Positions 52,604-64,000 of a stretch of DNA of 64,000 bases are shown here, piece after piece. The notes under the pieces were generated by a model. The model saw only the letters and a program-made list of their open reading frames with translations. It was not told the DNA's origin and searched no databases. Made by a program: the position numbers and the translations under genes. The stretch lies in the NCBI GenBank assembly GCA_032622095.1, contig CP136063.1, forward strand, positions 84,113,980 through 84,177,979, written 5' to 3'. How positions within the stretch are numbered: the stretch's first letter is position 1; each line of letters begins with the position of its first letter. The DNA comes from Siphonodentalium dalli (taxonomy: Eukaryota > Mollusca > Scaphopoda > Gadilida > Siphonodentaliidae).

Positions 52604-54423
52604 CTGGTCCGGGTTTTCAGTAAGGCGGGTACAAATGATGGTTATGTGGCCATATAGCGACAGCTTGTGCCACTAAATGTTCAAACTATACGTAATTTCC
52701 TTCAAAATTTGTCGATTTCTTATTTGCCATCCCCCCATGATATCTGTAGGTGGTCAACCCACGGTCAACTGGTCCGGGTTTTCAGTAAGGCGGGTACAAT
52801 TGATGATTATGTGGCCATGTAGCGACAGCTTGTGCCACTGAATGTTCAAACTATACGAAATTTCCTTCAAAATTTGCGATTCCTTATTTGCCATCCCCCC
52901 AGGATATATGTGGGTGGTCAACCGACGGTCAACTGGTCCGGGTTTTCAGTAAGGCGGGTACAAATGATGATTATGTGGCCATATAGCGACAGCTTGTGCC
53001 ACTAAATGTTCAAACTATACGAAATTTCCTTCAAAATGTGTCGATTTCTTATTTGCCATCCCCCCAGGATATCTGTGGGTGGTCAACCGACGGTCAACTG
53101 GTCCGGGTTTTCAGTAAGGCGGGTACAAATGGTGATTATGTGGCCATATAGCGACAGCTTGTGCCACTAAATGTTCAAACTATACGAAATTTCCTTCAAA
53201 ATTTGTCGATTTCTTATTTGCCATCCCCCCATGATATCTGTAGGTGGTCAACCGACGGTCAACTGGTCCGGGTTTTCAGTAAGGCGGGTACAAATGATGA
53301 TTATGTGGCCATATAGCGACAGCTTGTGCCACTAAATGTTCAAACTATACGAAATTTCCTTCAAAATTTGTCGATTTCTTATTTGCCATCCCCCCCCCAG
53401 GGTATCTGTGGGTGGTCAACCGACGGTCAACTGGTCCGGGTTTTCAGTAAGGCGGGTACAAATGGTGATTATGTGGCCATATAGCGACAGCTTGTGCCAC
53501 TACATGTTCAAACTATACGAAATTTCCTTCAAAATTTGTCGATTTCTTATTTGCCATCCCCCCATGATATCTGTAGGTGGTCAACCGACGGTCAACTGGT
53601 CCGGGTTTTCAGTAAGGCGGGTACAAATGATGATTATGTGGCCATATAGCGACAGCTTGTGCCACTAAATGTTCAAACTATACGAAATGTCCTTCAAAAT
53701 TTGTCGATTCCTTATTTGCCATCCCCCCAGGATATCTGTGGGTGGTCAACCGACGGTCAACTGGTCCGGGTTTTCAGTAAGGCGGGTACAAATGATGATT
53801 ATGTGGCCATATAGCGACAGCTTGTGCCACTAAATGTTCAAACTATACGAAATTTCCTTCAAAATTTGTCGATTTCTTATTTGCCATCCCCCAGGATATC
53901 TGTGGGTGGTCAACCGACGGTCAACTGGTCCGGGTTTTCAGTAAGGCGGGTACAAATGGTGATTATGTGGCCATATAGCGACAGCTTGTGCCACTAAATG
54001 TTCAAACTATACGAAATTTCCTTCAAAATTTATCGATTTCTTATTTGCCATCCCCCCAGGATATATGTGGGTGGTCAACCGACGGTCAACTGGTCCGGGT
54101 TTTCAGTAAGGCGGGTACAAATGATGATTATGTGGCCATATAGCGACAGCTTGTGCCACTAAATGTTCAAACTATACGAAATTTCCTTCAAAATTTGTCG
54201 ATTCCTTATTTGCCATCACCCCAGGATATCTGTGGGTGGTCAACCGACGGTCAACTGGTCCGGGTTTTCTGTAAGGCGGGTACAAATGGTGATTATGTGG
54301 CCATATAGCGACAGCTTGTGCCACTAAATGTTCAAACTATACGAAATTTCCTTCAAAATTTGTCGATTTCTTATTTGCCATCCCCCCATGATATCTGTAG
54401 GTGGTCAACCGACGGTCAACTGG
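52604..54423 (+). repeat. 165-bp satellite, right arm of foldback 2, inverted
   Basis: The same unit in opposite orientation (GTCAACTGGTCCGGGTTTTC every 164-167 bp), 11 units, with both subtypes interspersed as in the left arm. 165 is a multiple of three and one frame is open through two units (53336-53668), but it is repeat-derived, not a gene. Confidence 0.97.
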
Positions 54424-54589
54424 TCCGGGCCTAATGATCACGAAGGCGGTAGGAATCCTCGTTATAATAGCGTATTGTGATGATATGATATGTTTTCTTT
54501 TATTTAAAATACCATCGGATGGCAAATAGCGCATATCGGTAGAATCGCTATTTGCCATCCGATGGCGAATAGCCGCTGCCCTCAAAAAC

Positions 54590-55349
54590 CCTGGCCTGAC
54601 TTCGTTTCAGCATAATTCATTGTAGCGAATAACTACCAGTGAATCGGATTACAAGTTAGTTCATCTTAAATGCTGAGGAGTCAATCGTATTTATCTCGTT
54701 TGTTGACATTTATAACAAAAACACAATATGTGTCGAATTCTGAGCTACAAAGTTGTTTCTTTCTGGAAGGCGACAGCGCCAATTCTCACAACAGTAAATA
54801 TATTGTCATTTGTAATTTGCCGTACACTAGCACATAACGTTTAAGTGTGATTGTGTGCGGATGCGCTGACAACTGCCATACAAATTCCCACCCGTTCTTC
54901 GTTGGTACAATCTCTTCAGGAACACATTGATGACTCATGAAAATTTAAGAGGGTGTATTAAATAAGAGGCGTTTTAGCACTCATTATTGATATTTTCCGT
55001 ACAGAAACACACTTATATTGAACAGTACACCGTGTGCTTTGAACCGTGCAACTCATCGTCGATAATCTACCAAGGCCAGTGTAAAGCGAACGCATTCAGC
55101 GAGAGACTGTCAAAATTATTACACATTATAAGTTAAATTGTTAAAATTCTAACAGTGGTATACTTTCAAAAGGACAAAATTAGTAAAATTCATGCATAAT
55201 TTCCGGTGTCGGATATACCCAGTCTGTATTCACACTCCGAATAACATAATAAAAGTAATCGATTACCATGCGAATGATATAAGATGTTAATGAATTGTAT
55301 ACGTATATGCATAATATGAGTACCCCATATAAAAATGTACCTGGGTAAA
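54590..55349. other. Intergenic sequence with no recognisable gene
   Basis: Nothing assignable. Confidence 0.35.
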
Positions 55350-55620
55350 TCTTGGTGTTTACCTATGTATACCCGGTACATATAGGTTTTACCCTGGTTC
55401 CACCCAGGTCACACCCAGGTAAATGAGGGATTTATATAGATTTACCCTGGTGTTTTCTATATATGTTCGGTATAAACCCCAGTTTACCCGGGTTTTTACG
55501 GATATAATTTAGAAAGACGCTGTCACACCCGGGTATTTAGACCCAGGTTATCCGGAGTATTTACACCCAGGTATTTACTACAGTGTTCACCCGGATATAT
55601 ATACCTGTGGTATTTTGTTA
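55350..55620. repeat. ACCCAGGTA/TTTACCCTGG motif cluster
   Basis: At least ten variants of ACCCAGGTA, TACCCGG and TTTACCC in both orientations lie within 270 bp, giving many small potential stems. It resembles the motif clusters near 37.8 and 39.0 kb. Probably an old foldback-type element; boundaries unclear. Confidence 0.5.
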
Positions 55621-55639
55621 AACTGTATAATCTGCATTG

Positions 55640-57976
55640 AAGTCACCTTATTAACCCTTTCTATATTACAGCACCATTGGCGTGTAGTTACCTTATTAAC
55701 CATTCTATATTAAATCATTAATTGACAGGTAGTTACCTTATTAACCCTTTCTAGACTAAGTAACATTGGTGAGTAGTTACATTATTAACCCTTTCTATAG
55801 TAAAGCACCATTGATGTGAAGTTACCTTATTAACCCTTTCTATATTAAAATATCATTGATGTGTAGTTACAATGTTAACCCTTTCTATATTATAGCATCA
55901 TTGACGGCTAGTTGCCTTATTAACTCTGTATATACCAAAGTATCATTGTGGTATATAGTTACCTTATTAACCCTTTCTATACTAAGTACCGTTGGCGTGT
56001 AGTTACCTTATTAACCCTTTCTATATTAAAGCATTAATTGACAACTAGTTCCCTTATTAACCCTTTCTATACTAAATATTATTGGTGAGTAGTTGCATTA
56101 TTAACCCTTTCTATACTAAAGCGCCATTGACTGGTAGTTACCTTATTAACCATTTTTTTGTATTAAAGCATCATTGACGTGTAGTTACCTTATTATAACC
56201 ATTTCTATATTAAAGCATCATTGACGTGTAGTTACCATATTAACCAATTCTATATTAAAGCATTATTACCGGGTAGTTACATTATTAACCCGTTCTATAC
56301 AAAGTATCATTGGTGAGTAGTTACCATATTAACCCTTTCTATATTAAAGCATCATTGACGTGAAGTTACCTTATTAACCCTTTCTGTATTAAAGCATCAT
56401 TGATGTGTAGTTACCCTATTAACCCTTTCTATATTAAAATATCATTGACGTGTAGTTACCATGTTAACTCTTTCCATATTAAAGCACCATTGACGGGTAA
56501 TTGCATGCCTTGTTAACCCTGTATATACTAAAGTACCATTGTCGTGTAGTTACCTTATTAACCCTTTCTATATTAAAGCATTAATTGACAGGTAGTTACC
56601 TTATTAACCCTTTCTATACTAAGTATCATTGGTGAGTAGTTGCATTATTAACCCTTTCTATATTAAAGCGCCATTGGCGGGTAGTTACTTTATTAACCAT
56701 TTATGTATTAAAGCATCATTGACGTGTAGTTACCTTATTATAACCCTTTCTATATTAAAGCATCATTATTGCCGGGTAGTTATCTTATTAACGCGTTCTA
56801 TACTAAGTATCATTGGTGAGTAGTTACATTATTAACCCTTTCTATATTAAAGCATCATTGACGTGAAGTTACCTTATTAACCATTTCTGTATTAAAGCAG
56901 CATTGACATGTAGTTACCTTATTAGCCCTTTCTTTATTAAAATATCATTGACGTGTAGTTAACATGTTAACCCTTTCTATATTAAAGCATCGTTGACGGG
57001 TAGTTGCCTAATTAACCCTCTATATACTAAAGTATCATTGTCGTGTAGTTACCTTACTAACCCTTTCTATACTAAAGTATCATTGGCGTGTAGTTATCTT
57101 ATTAACCCTTTCTATATTAAAGCATTAATTGACAGGTAGTTACATTAAACAAGCCTTTCTATAATAAGTATCATTGGTCAGTAGTTACATTATAAACCAT
57201 TTCTATATTAAAGCGCCATTGACGGGTAATTACCTTATTAACCATTTTTGTATCAAAGAATCATTGACGTGCAGTTACCATATTATAACACTTTCTATAT
57301 TAAGGCATCATTGACTGATAGTTACCATATTAACCCTTTCTATATTAAAGCACCATTGGTGTGTAATTACCTTATTAACCCATTCTACATTGAAGCAATA
57401 ATTGACAGGTAGTTACCGTATTAACCCTTTTTATAATGAGTATCATTGGTGATTAGTTACATTATTAACCCTTTCTACAATAAAGCATCATTGACATGTA
57501 ATTATCATATTAGCCAGTTCTATATTAAAGCATCATGAACGGTAGTTACCATATTAACCCTTTCTATATTAAAGCACCATTGGCGTGTAATTACCATATT
57601 AACCCTTTCTATATTAAAACATCATTGACGTGTAGTTACCCTATTAGCCCTTTCTATATTAAAGCATCATTGACGTGTAGAACTTTATCTTATTAACCCT
57701 TTCTTTATTAAAGCATCATTGACATGTAGTTAGTTACCTTAGTAACCATTTCTATACTAAAGCATTATTGGCGGGTAGTTACCTCATTAACCTTTCTATA
57801 TTAAAGCATCATTGACAAGAAGTTAAATTATTAACCTTTCTATACTAAGTATCATTGACGTGTAGTTAGTTACCTTATTAAACCTTTCTATATTAAGACG
57901 TCGATCATTGACGGGTAGTTGTTACCTTATTAATCATTTATGTATTCAAGCAGCATTGACGAGAAGTTACCTTATT
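55640..57976 (+). repeat. 45-bp satellite, about 52 copies
   Basis: Consensus roughly TTAACCCTTTCTATATTAAA, GCATCATTGACGTGTAGTTA, CCTTA. Copies vary by up to about 20 percent and in length by a few bases (for example 50-bp units with TTATAACC). A higher-order order of variants is visible: the sequence 'AATTGACA..., GGTGAGTAGTTGCATT, GCGCCATTG' recurs at about 56030 and 56580, about 550 bp or 12 units apart. The unit matches the first 45 bp of the MITE at 24700. Open frames inside are incidental. Confidence 0.95.
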
Positions 57977-58995
57977 ACTTGAAGTTTATTATGACAGTAT
58001 GACAATACACTACTCCGGACAAATGAAGCAATATCATACTTTATCTAACAGCCTAGCTATAATTAGTGAACATTAAACTGACAAACAGACAATTTTCAGG
58101 GCCATTATTTAATATTAAAGGGATACAAAATAAAGATATTTCTAATGATCAGTAAGAATTATTCTCTAAGTGATACTTATTATTTCAAATAAATGATTGC
58201 GTATACTATAGTAGACCATATACCAACAGGAAAATATAAGTGAATACAATTATTGTGTTTCAAAATTCTTTTCGTTTCGTTTCTGCAGCCAAATTACAAT
58301 CTTAACTTTTAGTTACCGTTCTTCATTTTAGCGCGGAGAATTCCTTGTGGTGTTTTGAGTTAATTTTGTCGCGAATCAACGCGGATTGACAGAAGGAAAT
58401 GATGTATTGGCTACAAACGGATAAACTGTGGACTTATATATAAGATTCGCCTATTTTTCCGCATGGATGTGCGCAAATATCGAAAAAGACTGAATTTCAG
58501 GTGACAAAAAATATTTCAATTCCCGGAACAGTAAGAATTAAGCTACGATAACGAAACGGATCAACTATAGTATTGAACAGTACCTCAGCTACCTGGCCAT
58601 CTGCCCATAACCAGAATATTGTCTCGCTAGGACAATACGCAAAATTGAATTTGTGGTACCGTACAAGCATGATGCAGTGCCAGTGGCCTGCTCATGAACC
58701 TGTCCAGAAGACGAAGAATTGAGAAGTTTGATCCACGATAGTAAGGGGTCTGTACATGTAGTAAGTACTGATAGTGACAAGCCTGCTGTACAATAATACT
58801 ACTTTTGCTGTTTTACTGGTCTTAACTGAGTACTGTGTCAATGTGACATTGTTAATTCAGTTCCACTCTAATGTACATTAACTGGCAATGATGCATCACT
58901 ATTAAAGGCACCGGTAATACTAGGTCAATATGACCGCTTTCGCAGATTGCTGCTTGTCCAGTAGAAGGATACGCACTACGTTCATGACTGAACTA
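57977..58995. other. Intergenic sequence with no recognisable gene
   Basis: Nothing assignable; the 63-codon minus-strand frame at 58589-58780 has no family features. Confidence 0.35.
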
Positions 58996-58997
58996 CG

Positions 58998-59212
58998 GTA
59001 ATCCCTAAATACCAGGAGGACGCGGCGTAGAAACTTGGTACAACAGTTGTTACACATGTACACGACAAAGAAAATTATCAACAAGTGAGCGTCATCATCA
59101 AAATTGCAAATTAAAACACGGCAATGGTAAATTGGTAATCCCTACATACCAGGAGGACAAGGCATTGAAACTTGGGACAACAGTTGTTACACGGCAAAGA
59201 AAATTAAAACAC
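58998..59212. repeat. Two direct repeats of about 80 bp
   Basis: GGTAATCCCTAAATACCAGGAGGAC at about 58999 recurs near 59134 (CTACATACC). Both are followed by GAAACTTGG(T/G)ACAACAGTTGTTACAC and GCAAAGAAAATTA-like sequence. Confidence 0.85.
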
Positions 59213-59510
59213 ACTGCAGATGAATGTTTATACATGTACTGTGCAGTCGAGATCACCTGGACTACAAATATTTAAGGATTATACCATTTGATGAGTAGAT
59301 GCGTGACTGATAAAAGAATTAGAGACTCCATATTTACTCGGAAGATAACAGTATACGATGCCATACAGTTGTTCCATGGCACCTCAACCTTTGGTGGAAA
59401 CCGTAAAACTAATGAAAATGATGAAAGCCAGACTCAACATCAAGACTACATGTGCATGCATAAGTGACGGTTCAATGATTTTGACTCCATCGGCATCAGA
59501 TGATATTTAA

Positions 59511-59883
59511 GCGACACCAATTTTTAAGTCTGGCTTACGATAATGTGGGGAGAAAAAAAGTAGATGCAGGAGGGAAAAAAATAAAAAAGATTGTCCCCCC
59601 AATTTATATCAAGTAAATCGTGGAATTTTACATAAATTTTACAAAAATTGTGAAAAAATGTTTTTGAATGAAATTCTGTTCAAACTAAACAAGACATATC
59701 TTGTCATGAAATACATGAAAATATGGATCTGTAAATGATCATAAGCAGAACCGGATGCGACAGCACATGAAAATCAGTATGCGTGTAAAATATTTTGGGA
59801 CAAAAAAAGTTAAATTTTTCTTCATGAAATGGAAAAAAAGTTGTAGGAGGTGTTCGTAAACCAGACTTAAAAATTGGTGTCGC
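59511..59883. mobile_element. 373-bp MITE with 30-bp inverted repeats
   Basis: GCGACACCAATTTTTAAGTC, TGGCTTACGA at the left matches the right end inverted (the last 32 bases to 59883) with about two mismatches. The interior is A-rich and non-coding. TTTAA and CTTAG flank it, so no clear target duplication remains. Confidence 0.85.
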
Positions 59884-60477
59884 CTTAGGCTCATGTTAAC
59901 ACAGGTTCACATATTCTCAAATAATTGTCTCCCTCAACCATACTAGTATTTATATTTGATAGAACCTCAGTGAGACCATGTTGAAAATTACCATCAATGC
60001 AGTTCCAGTGTTGACGCAACGCGATCATGTTACTTCAAACCAGTTGCAATGTTCCTTAGCATGGTAATTCGTGAAAATAAATGTCAATGCAACTTACTCT
60101 CAGGCTCCAAATAAAAGTGCAGGCCAAAATAATAGTGCAGGGGGTGAAATTCCATTGAAAGTTAATAAAAGTACAGACCCAAATTATAGTGCAGGGGTAA
60201 CTCTGAGCAAAACATCAACTGTGGTTAACCAAATAATTTTTATAGCCGGTTCAAGTATACGAGTCAACATGTGTAGTACAGGTACATGTATGTATCATGT
60301 GGTGTTATTTTGGTTTGCCACATACTTGAATATGTACTCTTGAGTGCCTAATGTACGATTATTAAAATCGAGGTAAAATTCCCACCTGTACGATCGTTAT
60401 TTGGTCCTGTACGTTTATTAAATTAACCAAAAGAAATAATTCACCAATCTTAAATTGTGTTATTTATATAAGAAATG

Positions 60478-60616
60478 AACGGCAGTTTCAATGCGGTCAT
60501 GGGGTTTTGACCGCGAGAAAAAATCAGCAAACTGCATGAACCCCGAAGGGGTTCATGCGGAGTTTGCTGATTTTTTTAACGCGGTCAAAACCCATGAACA
60601 CGTTGAATCCGCCGTT
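60478..60616. repeat. Hairpin, about 67-bp arms with GAAG loop
   Basis: AACGGCAGTTTCAATGCGGTC ... GCATGAACCCC, loop GAAG, GGGGTTCATGC ... GACCGCGTT-type mirror ending GAATCCGCCGTT. Arms differ at several positions. Probably a small MITE nested within the inner element. Confidence 0.85.
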
Positions 60617-60849
60617 TATTATTTATATTTATATACTTAAATTCATTATGAACTAGGATTGTATGTCTTTCCCACTATTTATTCATCTATTTAAGCGAAC
60701 GCATGGAGTTCAGTTCAGACAGTTCGAATCCTTGTTTTTTGGAAAACCAAACACTGATTGTAGACCGAAACAAATTTCTTGCCAAATCCGGACCTACTAG
60801 ATACTCAAGCAGTCGGTAATTTCCGACAATCCCCGGTGATTTCCGGGAC

Positions 60850-60922
60850 CAATGTGTACATAAACCTATGAACGACACTGGAAGTGACGTCACGTTACGT
60901 TCATAGGTTTATGAACGCATTG
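60850..60922. repeat. Hairpin around CATAAACCTATGAACG
   Basis: CAATGTGTACATAAACCTAT is mirrored by ATAGGTTTATGAACGCATTG. The loop contains GTGACGTCAC, itself an 10-bp palindrome (CRE-like). Confidence 0.8.
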
Positions 60923-61436
60923 AATAAGGGGTGTGTCTACCGTAACGCTATGGGGAAATCGGAAGAGATATCAGGTGTATGTAAATATAGATAAATGAAC
61001 TCTGATTGTTGACAGTGATCAGCACACTGTACATGTAGATTCACAGACCTGGCTATCCATCGAAACTATTTCTGTCACATGGCATCAGTAAACCAGTCAG
61101 ATGGTGTGTTTTGTTGGGATGTATGGTACTAATATTTCCAGTCTGTACGTTTATTCCGCCCTGTACTATTATTCAGTTATGCGACATTTTCCAGCCTGTA
61201 CTATTATTCCACCCTGTACTTTTATAGGCACTCAAGAGTACATGCAAAAGTAAAGCCCAACATTTTTACATCCGAATCATATAGAAATCTTGAATTTGTG
61301 CTGATTTAAATTTTCATAGCTTCAAAATATTAATAAACGTGCAGACCCAAATAAGCAATATGCAGGGGGGGGGGTGATTTCCCAAGAAAAATAATAAACG
61401 TGCATGCAGCTGGTGCATGCATGTTTATTTGGAGCC

Positions 61437-62530
61437 CATGAGTAAAGAGGTGGAGGTGAATGTTAGATGTAAGTTGTTATTAACGAAATGGAACGATGCC
61501 TTTAATAGGTTCCACCAGCAATAAGTCGCGACTTCTTTATATTGGCCTGACAGATTGGTTTTTGTTGGCGTCATGCCTGTCGACCATTATGATGGCCACA
61601 TATATTGTCATATAACAGCGATTTACGATCTGTCTTGTTGGCTCATAATATAAATTAAGAAATTGGCCTTGTGTTCGTTCCTTGCGTAAAAAATTTTTTT
61701 TTAGTACAAACGTCCTCATTGATTGTGTCCCTCGACTCCTCATGTAGTTGGTCAAGCAACTTACATGTATGTACATGTACAGAGCACTCACAAATTTCTT
61801 AGAAAAGCGACCACATGTTCGAATCTACTTTGCGATTTTGGAGCAACGCATTTGTAAATGCGTTCATATTTGAACACATTTACCTTGATTTATTCACAAA
61901 CAAATGTCTTGATGCAGGCCTTAAAATCCATCAGATTTTTTGCAATAAAATGTTAGTGTTTCACTTTCTACAGGGAATCAAGACTTTTTACTAGAATCAA
62001 AATGAGAATCATGATTCTCAGATTCTGATTATAAAACAATTAATGTCAACAGTGTTTATTTATGTTTATTCCATTTTTAATAGAAAACTACATCATGAAT
62101 GTCCGATTCCGATCATGTACACCAGGAGTGGGAAAATAACACAGAATTATTCAGATGTGAATTTAAATTAAACAAAATTAAAACTAAAATTGCAAAATAC
62201 ACTATACACTATCGTATCGTTATTTGGGTGTTCATACTAGTATACTTTTTCGGCGCAATGATCGGTAATTTCAATGCGACTGCGATTATTCCCCATGCAG
62301 TGCATTTAATTTAAATGCTGCCGTTAAGGCATTTACAAAGTGGCGTGACACAATGCACCCTCAATGCATTTTAAATGCAACAACCGCATTTCATTGATCC
62401 ACGTTGTAAAGGACATTTATTTTTAGAATATGTGTATATAACCACATGAATAAAGAACAAATCAACTGTTTTTATTACTTTGTAAACCTCTGATGTTTCC
62501 CATACAGTATACATTTGTATATTATAAACC
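61437..62530. other. Intergenic sequence with no recognisable gene
   Basis: Nothing assignable. Short ACATGTATGTACATGTAC runs near 61763. Confidence 0.35.
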
Positions 62531-62536
62531 ATGTTA

Positions 62537-62753
62537 CAGTAATTCTAGAGCTAATTAATCGACTCCTTAACTACAGCAGAATTATGGGTAACTTTTCAGG
62601 ATGTAGTCCGAAATATGGCTTGTTGCCATTCATCTGAAAGCTCTCACCGAGAGCTTTCCGATGAATGGCATCAACCCATATTTCCGACTAAATCCTGAAA
62701 AGTTACCCATAATTCTGCTGTAGTTAAGGAGTCGATTAATTAGAGCATTACTG
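62537..62753. mobile_element. Tc1/mariner-type MITE, 217 bp, almost all inverted repeat
   Basis: It is flanked by TA on both sides. CAGTAATTCTAGAGCTAATT at the left is mirrored by AATTAGAGCATTACTG at the right. The arms run about 100 bp with few mismatches, meeting at AGCTCTCACCGAGAGCTT. TA duplication and CAGT ends fit Tc1/mariner. Confidence 0.8.
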
Positions 62754-62788
62754 TATATCCTCTATAACTGTTTATTCAACATCACGTG

Positions 62789-63032
62789 CTGCAATCCATA
62801 AATGCGGTTCAGATTTCGATGTCCGGTTCAACATTATTATCATATGGTTCGATAGCAGAAATACGCAGTTTGGAATGTTATACCGTACAAGTTTTACGAG
62901 ATGCTCTTGCTCAAGAATGGATAAATTTATAAACCTGATTTTTGGCGCATTAGTTAGAATTATATTTTTGCACAAGAACACACCACAAATATCGAACTGG
63001 ACATCAAAAGCAGAACCGGATTGTATCGATTG
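62789..63032. repeat. Imperfect inverted repeat, about 45-bp arms
   Basis: TGCTGCAATCCATAAATGCGG, TTTCGATGTCCGGTTC pairs with GAACTGGACATCAAAAGC and CCGGATTGTATCGATTGCA on the right. Possible MITE remnant. Confidence 0.5.
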
Positions 63033-64000
63033 CATAAACATAAGAAGTTGGTCACTGACCGACATTTGCTATTGCAGAAGAAAATAAAAAAATTCTCTGG
63101 TGTGGTTTATAGGACTATGCAATGCCGACTTAAAAATAAAAATTCACATAAACATCGCATGAAGCGGTCTAACCACAAACTCCGGTATTCGGTAATTCCA
63201 AATGTATGAACTATCACCATGATATCCCGGTATATCATTGTCAGGACTGTTTGTACAAAAGGTTGTTATTCTACTATGCATAATTGTGCTATATCATTGT
63301 ACTCGGACTGTATTGCAATGTAATATATCAGTACATGTACCTGTATACTGTGTGCACATTATATACATGTAGGCCTAACTTTCACTTTAGTATGTGTCAT
63401 AAAAGACTCATTTTGTTAAATTGAAAAAAACATGTGTGAAAACAGAGAGAATGCATGTACATGTGCCGGCACCATATACCTCTTTGTGTGCTGTACTACC
63501 GGTACTATTCATGTACATGTAGTACACTACAATAAGAGAAATTTTAATTGATTCTGCTGCCCTTGTGCCACAGGCCTCAAACACGCCAAACAAGTATCTG
63601 TAGCCATGCCCACCAGTACCAGGCTACTAGTAAATGAAGTACTGAAAGTGTCACATCATTAATCGAGCCCAATCTTAGTTATACTAGTCTCTTGTGTAGT
63701 TTGGGTTACTATTAATAAGATATTTAATGAATGTTTGGAATGTATGGTAGCATTCTTACCTGGATCAACATATGCCATGCACAACGATGGTCATCATATC
63801 ATCACCGCTGTTGGCAGTAAACCCCGGCGGGCATCAGTAAACCGCTCATCGGGCTATAACAGTTAGAGTTTTCCATACCAGGGCTAATCTAATAAGTTAA
63901 AATTAGAGGGAATACCAACCAGTGGAAGACGTACATTTATATTCAGATATCAGTTTTCGAGAAAAACCCCATCTTAGTCGAGCGGACTTAGAATATCGGG
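63033..64000. other. Right edge, no recognisable gene
   Basis: Several GTACATGTA/ACATGTAC words (63335, 63457, 63511) but no frame with family resemblance and no repeat shared with the rest of the window. Confidence 0.35.

Larger units (their letters stand above)
50140..54580. mobile_element. Foldback element 2 (4.44 kb palindrome), 9-bp target duplication CTCAAAAAC
   Basis: CTCAAAAAC flanks the element at 50131-50139 and 54581-54589. The ends GGAAGTGTCTATTCGCCA and (inverted) GGCAGCGGCTATTCGCCA match at 15 of 18 positions. They continue into about 150 bp of near-identical inverted repeat, then into two inverted arrays of a 165-bp unit: about 14 units from 50292 to 52580 and 11 from 52604 to 54423. 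The turn is at about 52580-52604. Each terminus has its own hairpin (20-bp perfect arms 50155-50174 and 50189-50208, mirrored at the right end). No protein is encoded. A 9-bp duplication is the usual mark of Mutator-like transposition; the superfamily call is an inference. Confidence 0.88.
60332..61243. mobile_element. Inner element with 19-bp perfect inverted ends
   Basis: ATGTACTCTTGAGTGCCTA at 60332-60350 is the exact reverse complement of 61225-61243. The interior holds two hairpins, listed separately. Confidence 0.65.
60103..61436. mobile_element. Outer element with GGCTCCAAATAAA ends
   Basis: GGCTCCAAATAAAAGTGCA (60103) is mirrored by TGCATGTTTATTTGGAGCC (to 61436). Subterminal motifs AATAATAGTGCAGGGG and, inverted, CCCTGTACTATTATTCC recur several times near both ends. 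A second element (60332-61243) lies inside. The plus-strand frame at 60071-60343 is made of these motifs and is not a gene. Confidence 0.55.

Noticed and set aside
53336-53668. 110-codon plus-strand frame with a 55-residue internal repeat
   Set aside because: It is the 165-bp satellite unit read twice; 165 is divisible by three, so one frame can stay open by chance. The other units are interrupted.
50292-54423. Regular repeats resembling a CRISPR array
   Set aside because: The units are 165 bp with no unique spacers, inverted halves, and a eukaryotic context.
60712-60735. Possible tRNA B-box (AGTTCGAATCC)
   Set aside because: No A-box or cloverleaf could be built around it.

Overview
The window reads as nuclear DNA of an animal. 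It has an intron-containing gene with GT-AG splice sites, introns of about 2 to 8 kb, AT-rich non-coding DNA, and a dense load of metazoan-type transposon remains (non-LTR retrotransposons, a Helitron, TTAA-flanked and hAT-like MITEs, a PIF/Harbinger-like fragment, foldback elements). Frequent ACATGTA words and the repeat style suggest a marine invertebrate, perhaps a lophotrochozoan, but that is only a guess.

One host gene is well supported. An arrestin-domain-containing (alpha-arrestin, ARRDC-like) gene on the minus strand runs from a start codon at 23699 down to at least 1431. Six exons (23579-23699, 21212-21346, 18460-18689, 13633-13815, 5395-5577, 1431-1590) join with consistent phases into 337 codons covering arrestin_N and arrestin_C. 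The C-terminal tail, where PPxY motifs normally sit, lies beyond the left edge. Its introns hold a foldback MITE, LINE fragments, a 3 kb Helitron-like element with its own minisatellite, and TTAA-flanked MITEs.

From 23.7 to 64 kb I find no intact host gene. 24-30 kb: a LINE 3' fragment, MITEs, a hAT-like element and one copy of a duplicated block carrying a 439-bp MITE. 31-41 kb: two remnants of a probably transposon-borne protein family (EADTRI motif), the second copy of the duplicated block, and a coding-like repeat family. 42-48 kb: minisatellites, a 477-bp tandem duplication containing TTAA MITEs, and a HARBI1-like fragment.

48.8-54.6 kb is the most unusual stretch: two foldback elements 147 bp apart, one 1.19 kb with arms of 16-bp units, one 4.44 kb with arms of 165-bp units. 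They are flanked by 10-bp and 9-bp direct repeats respectively, as expected for Mutator-like insertion. 55.6-58 kb is a 45-bp satellite of about 52 copies whose unit resembles the end of a MITE found elsewhere in the window. 59-63 kb holds inverted-repeat elements, one nested in another. The last kilobase shows nothing I can assign.
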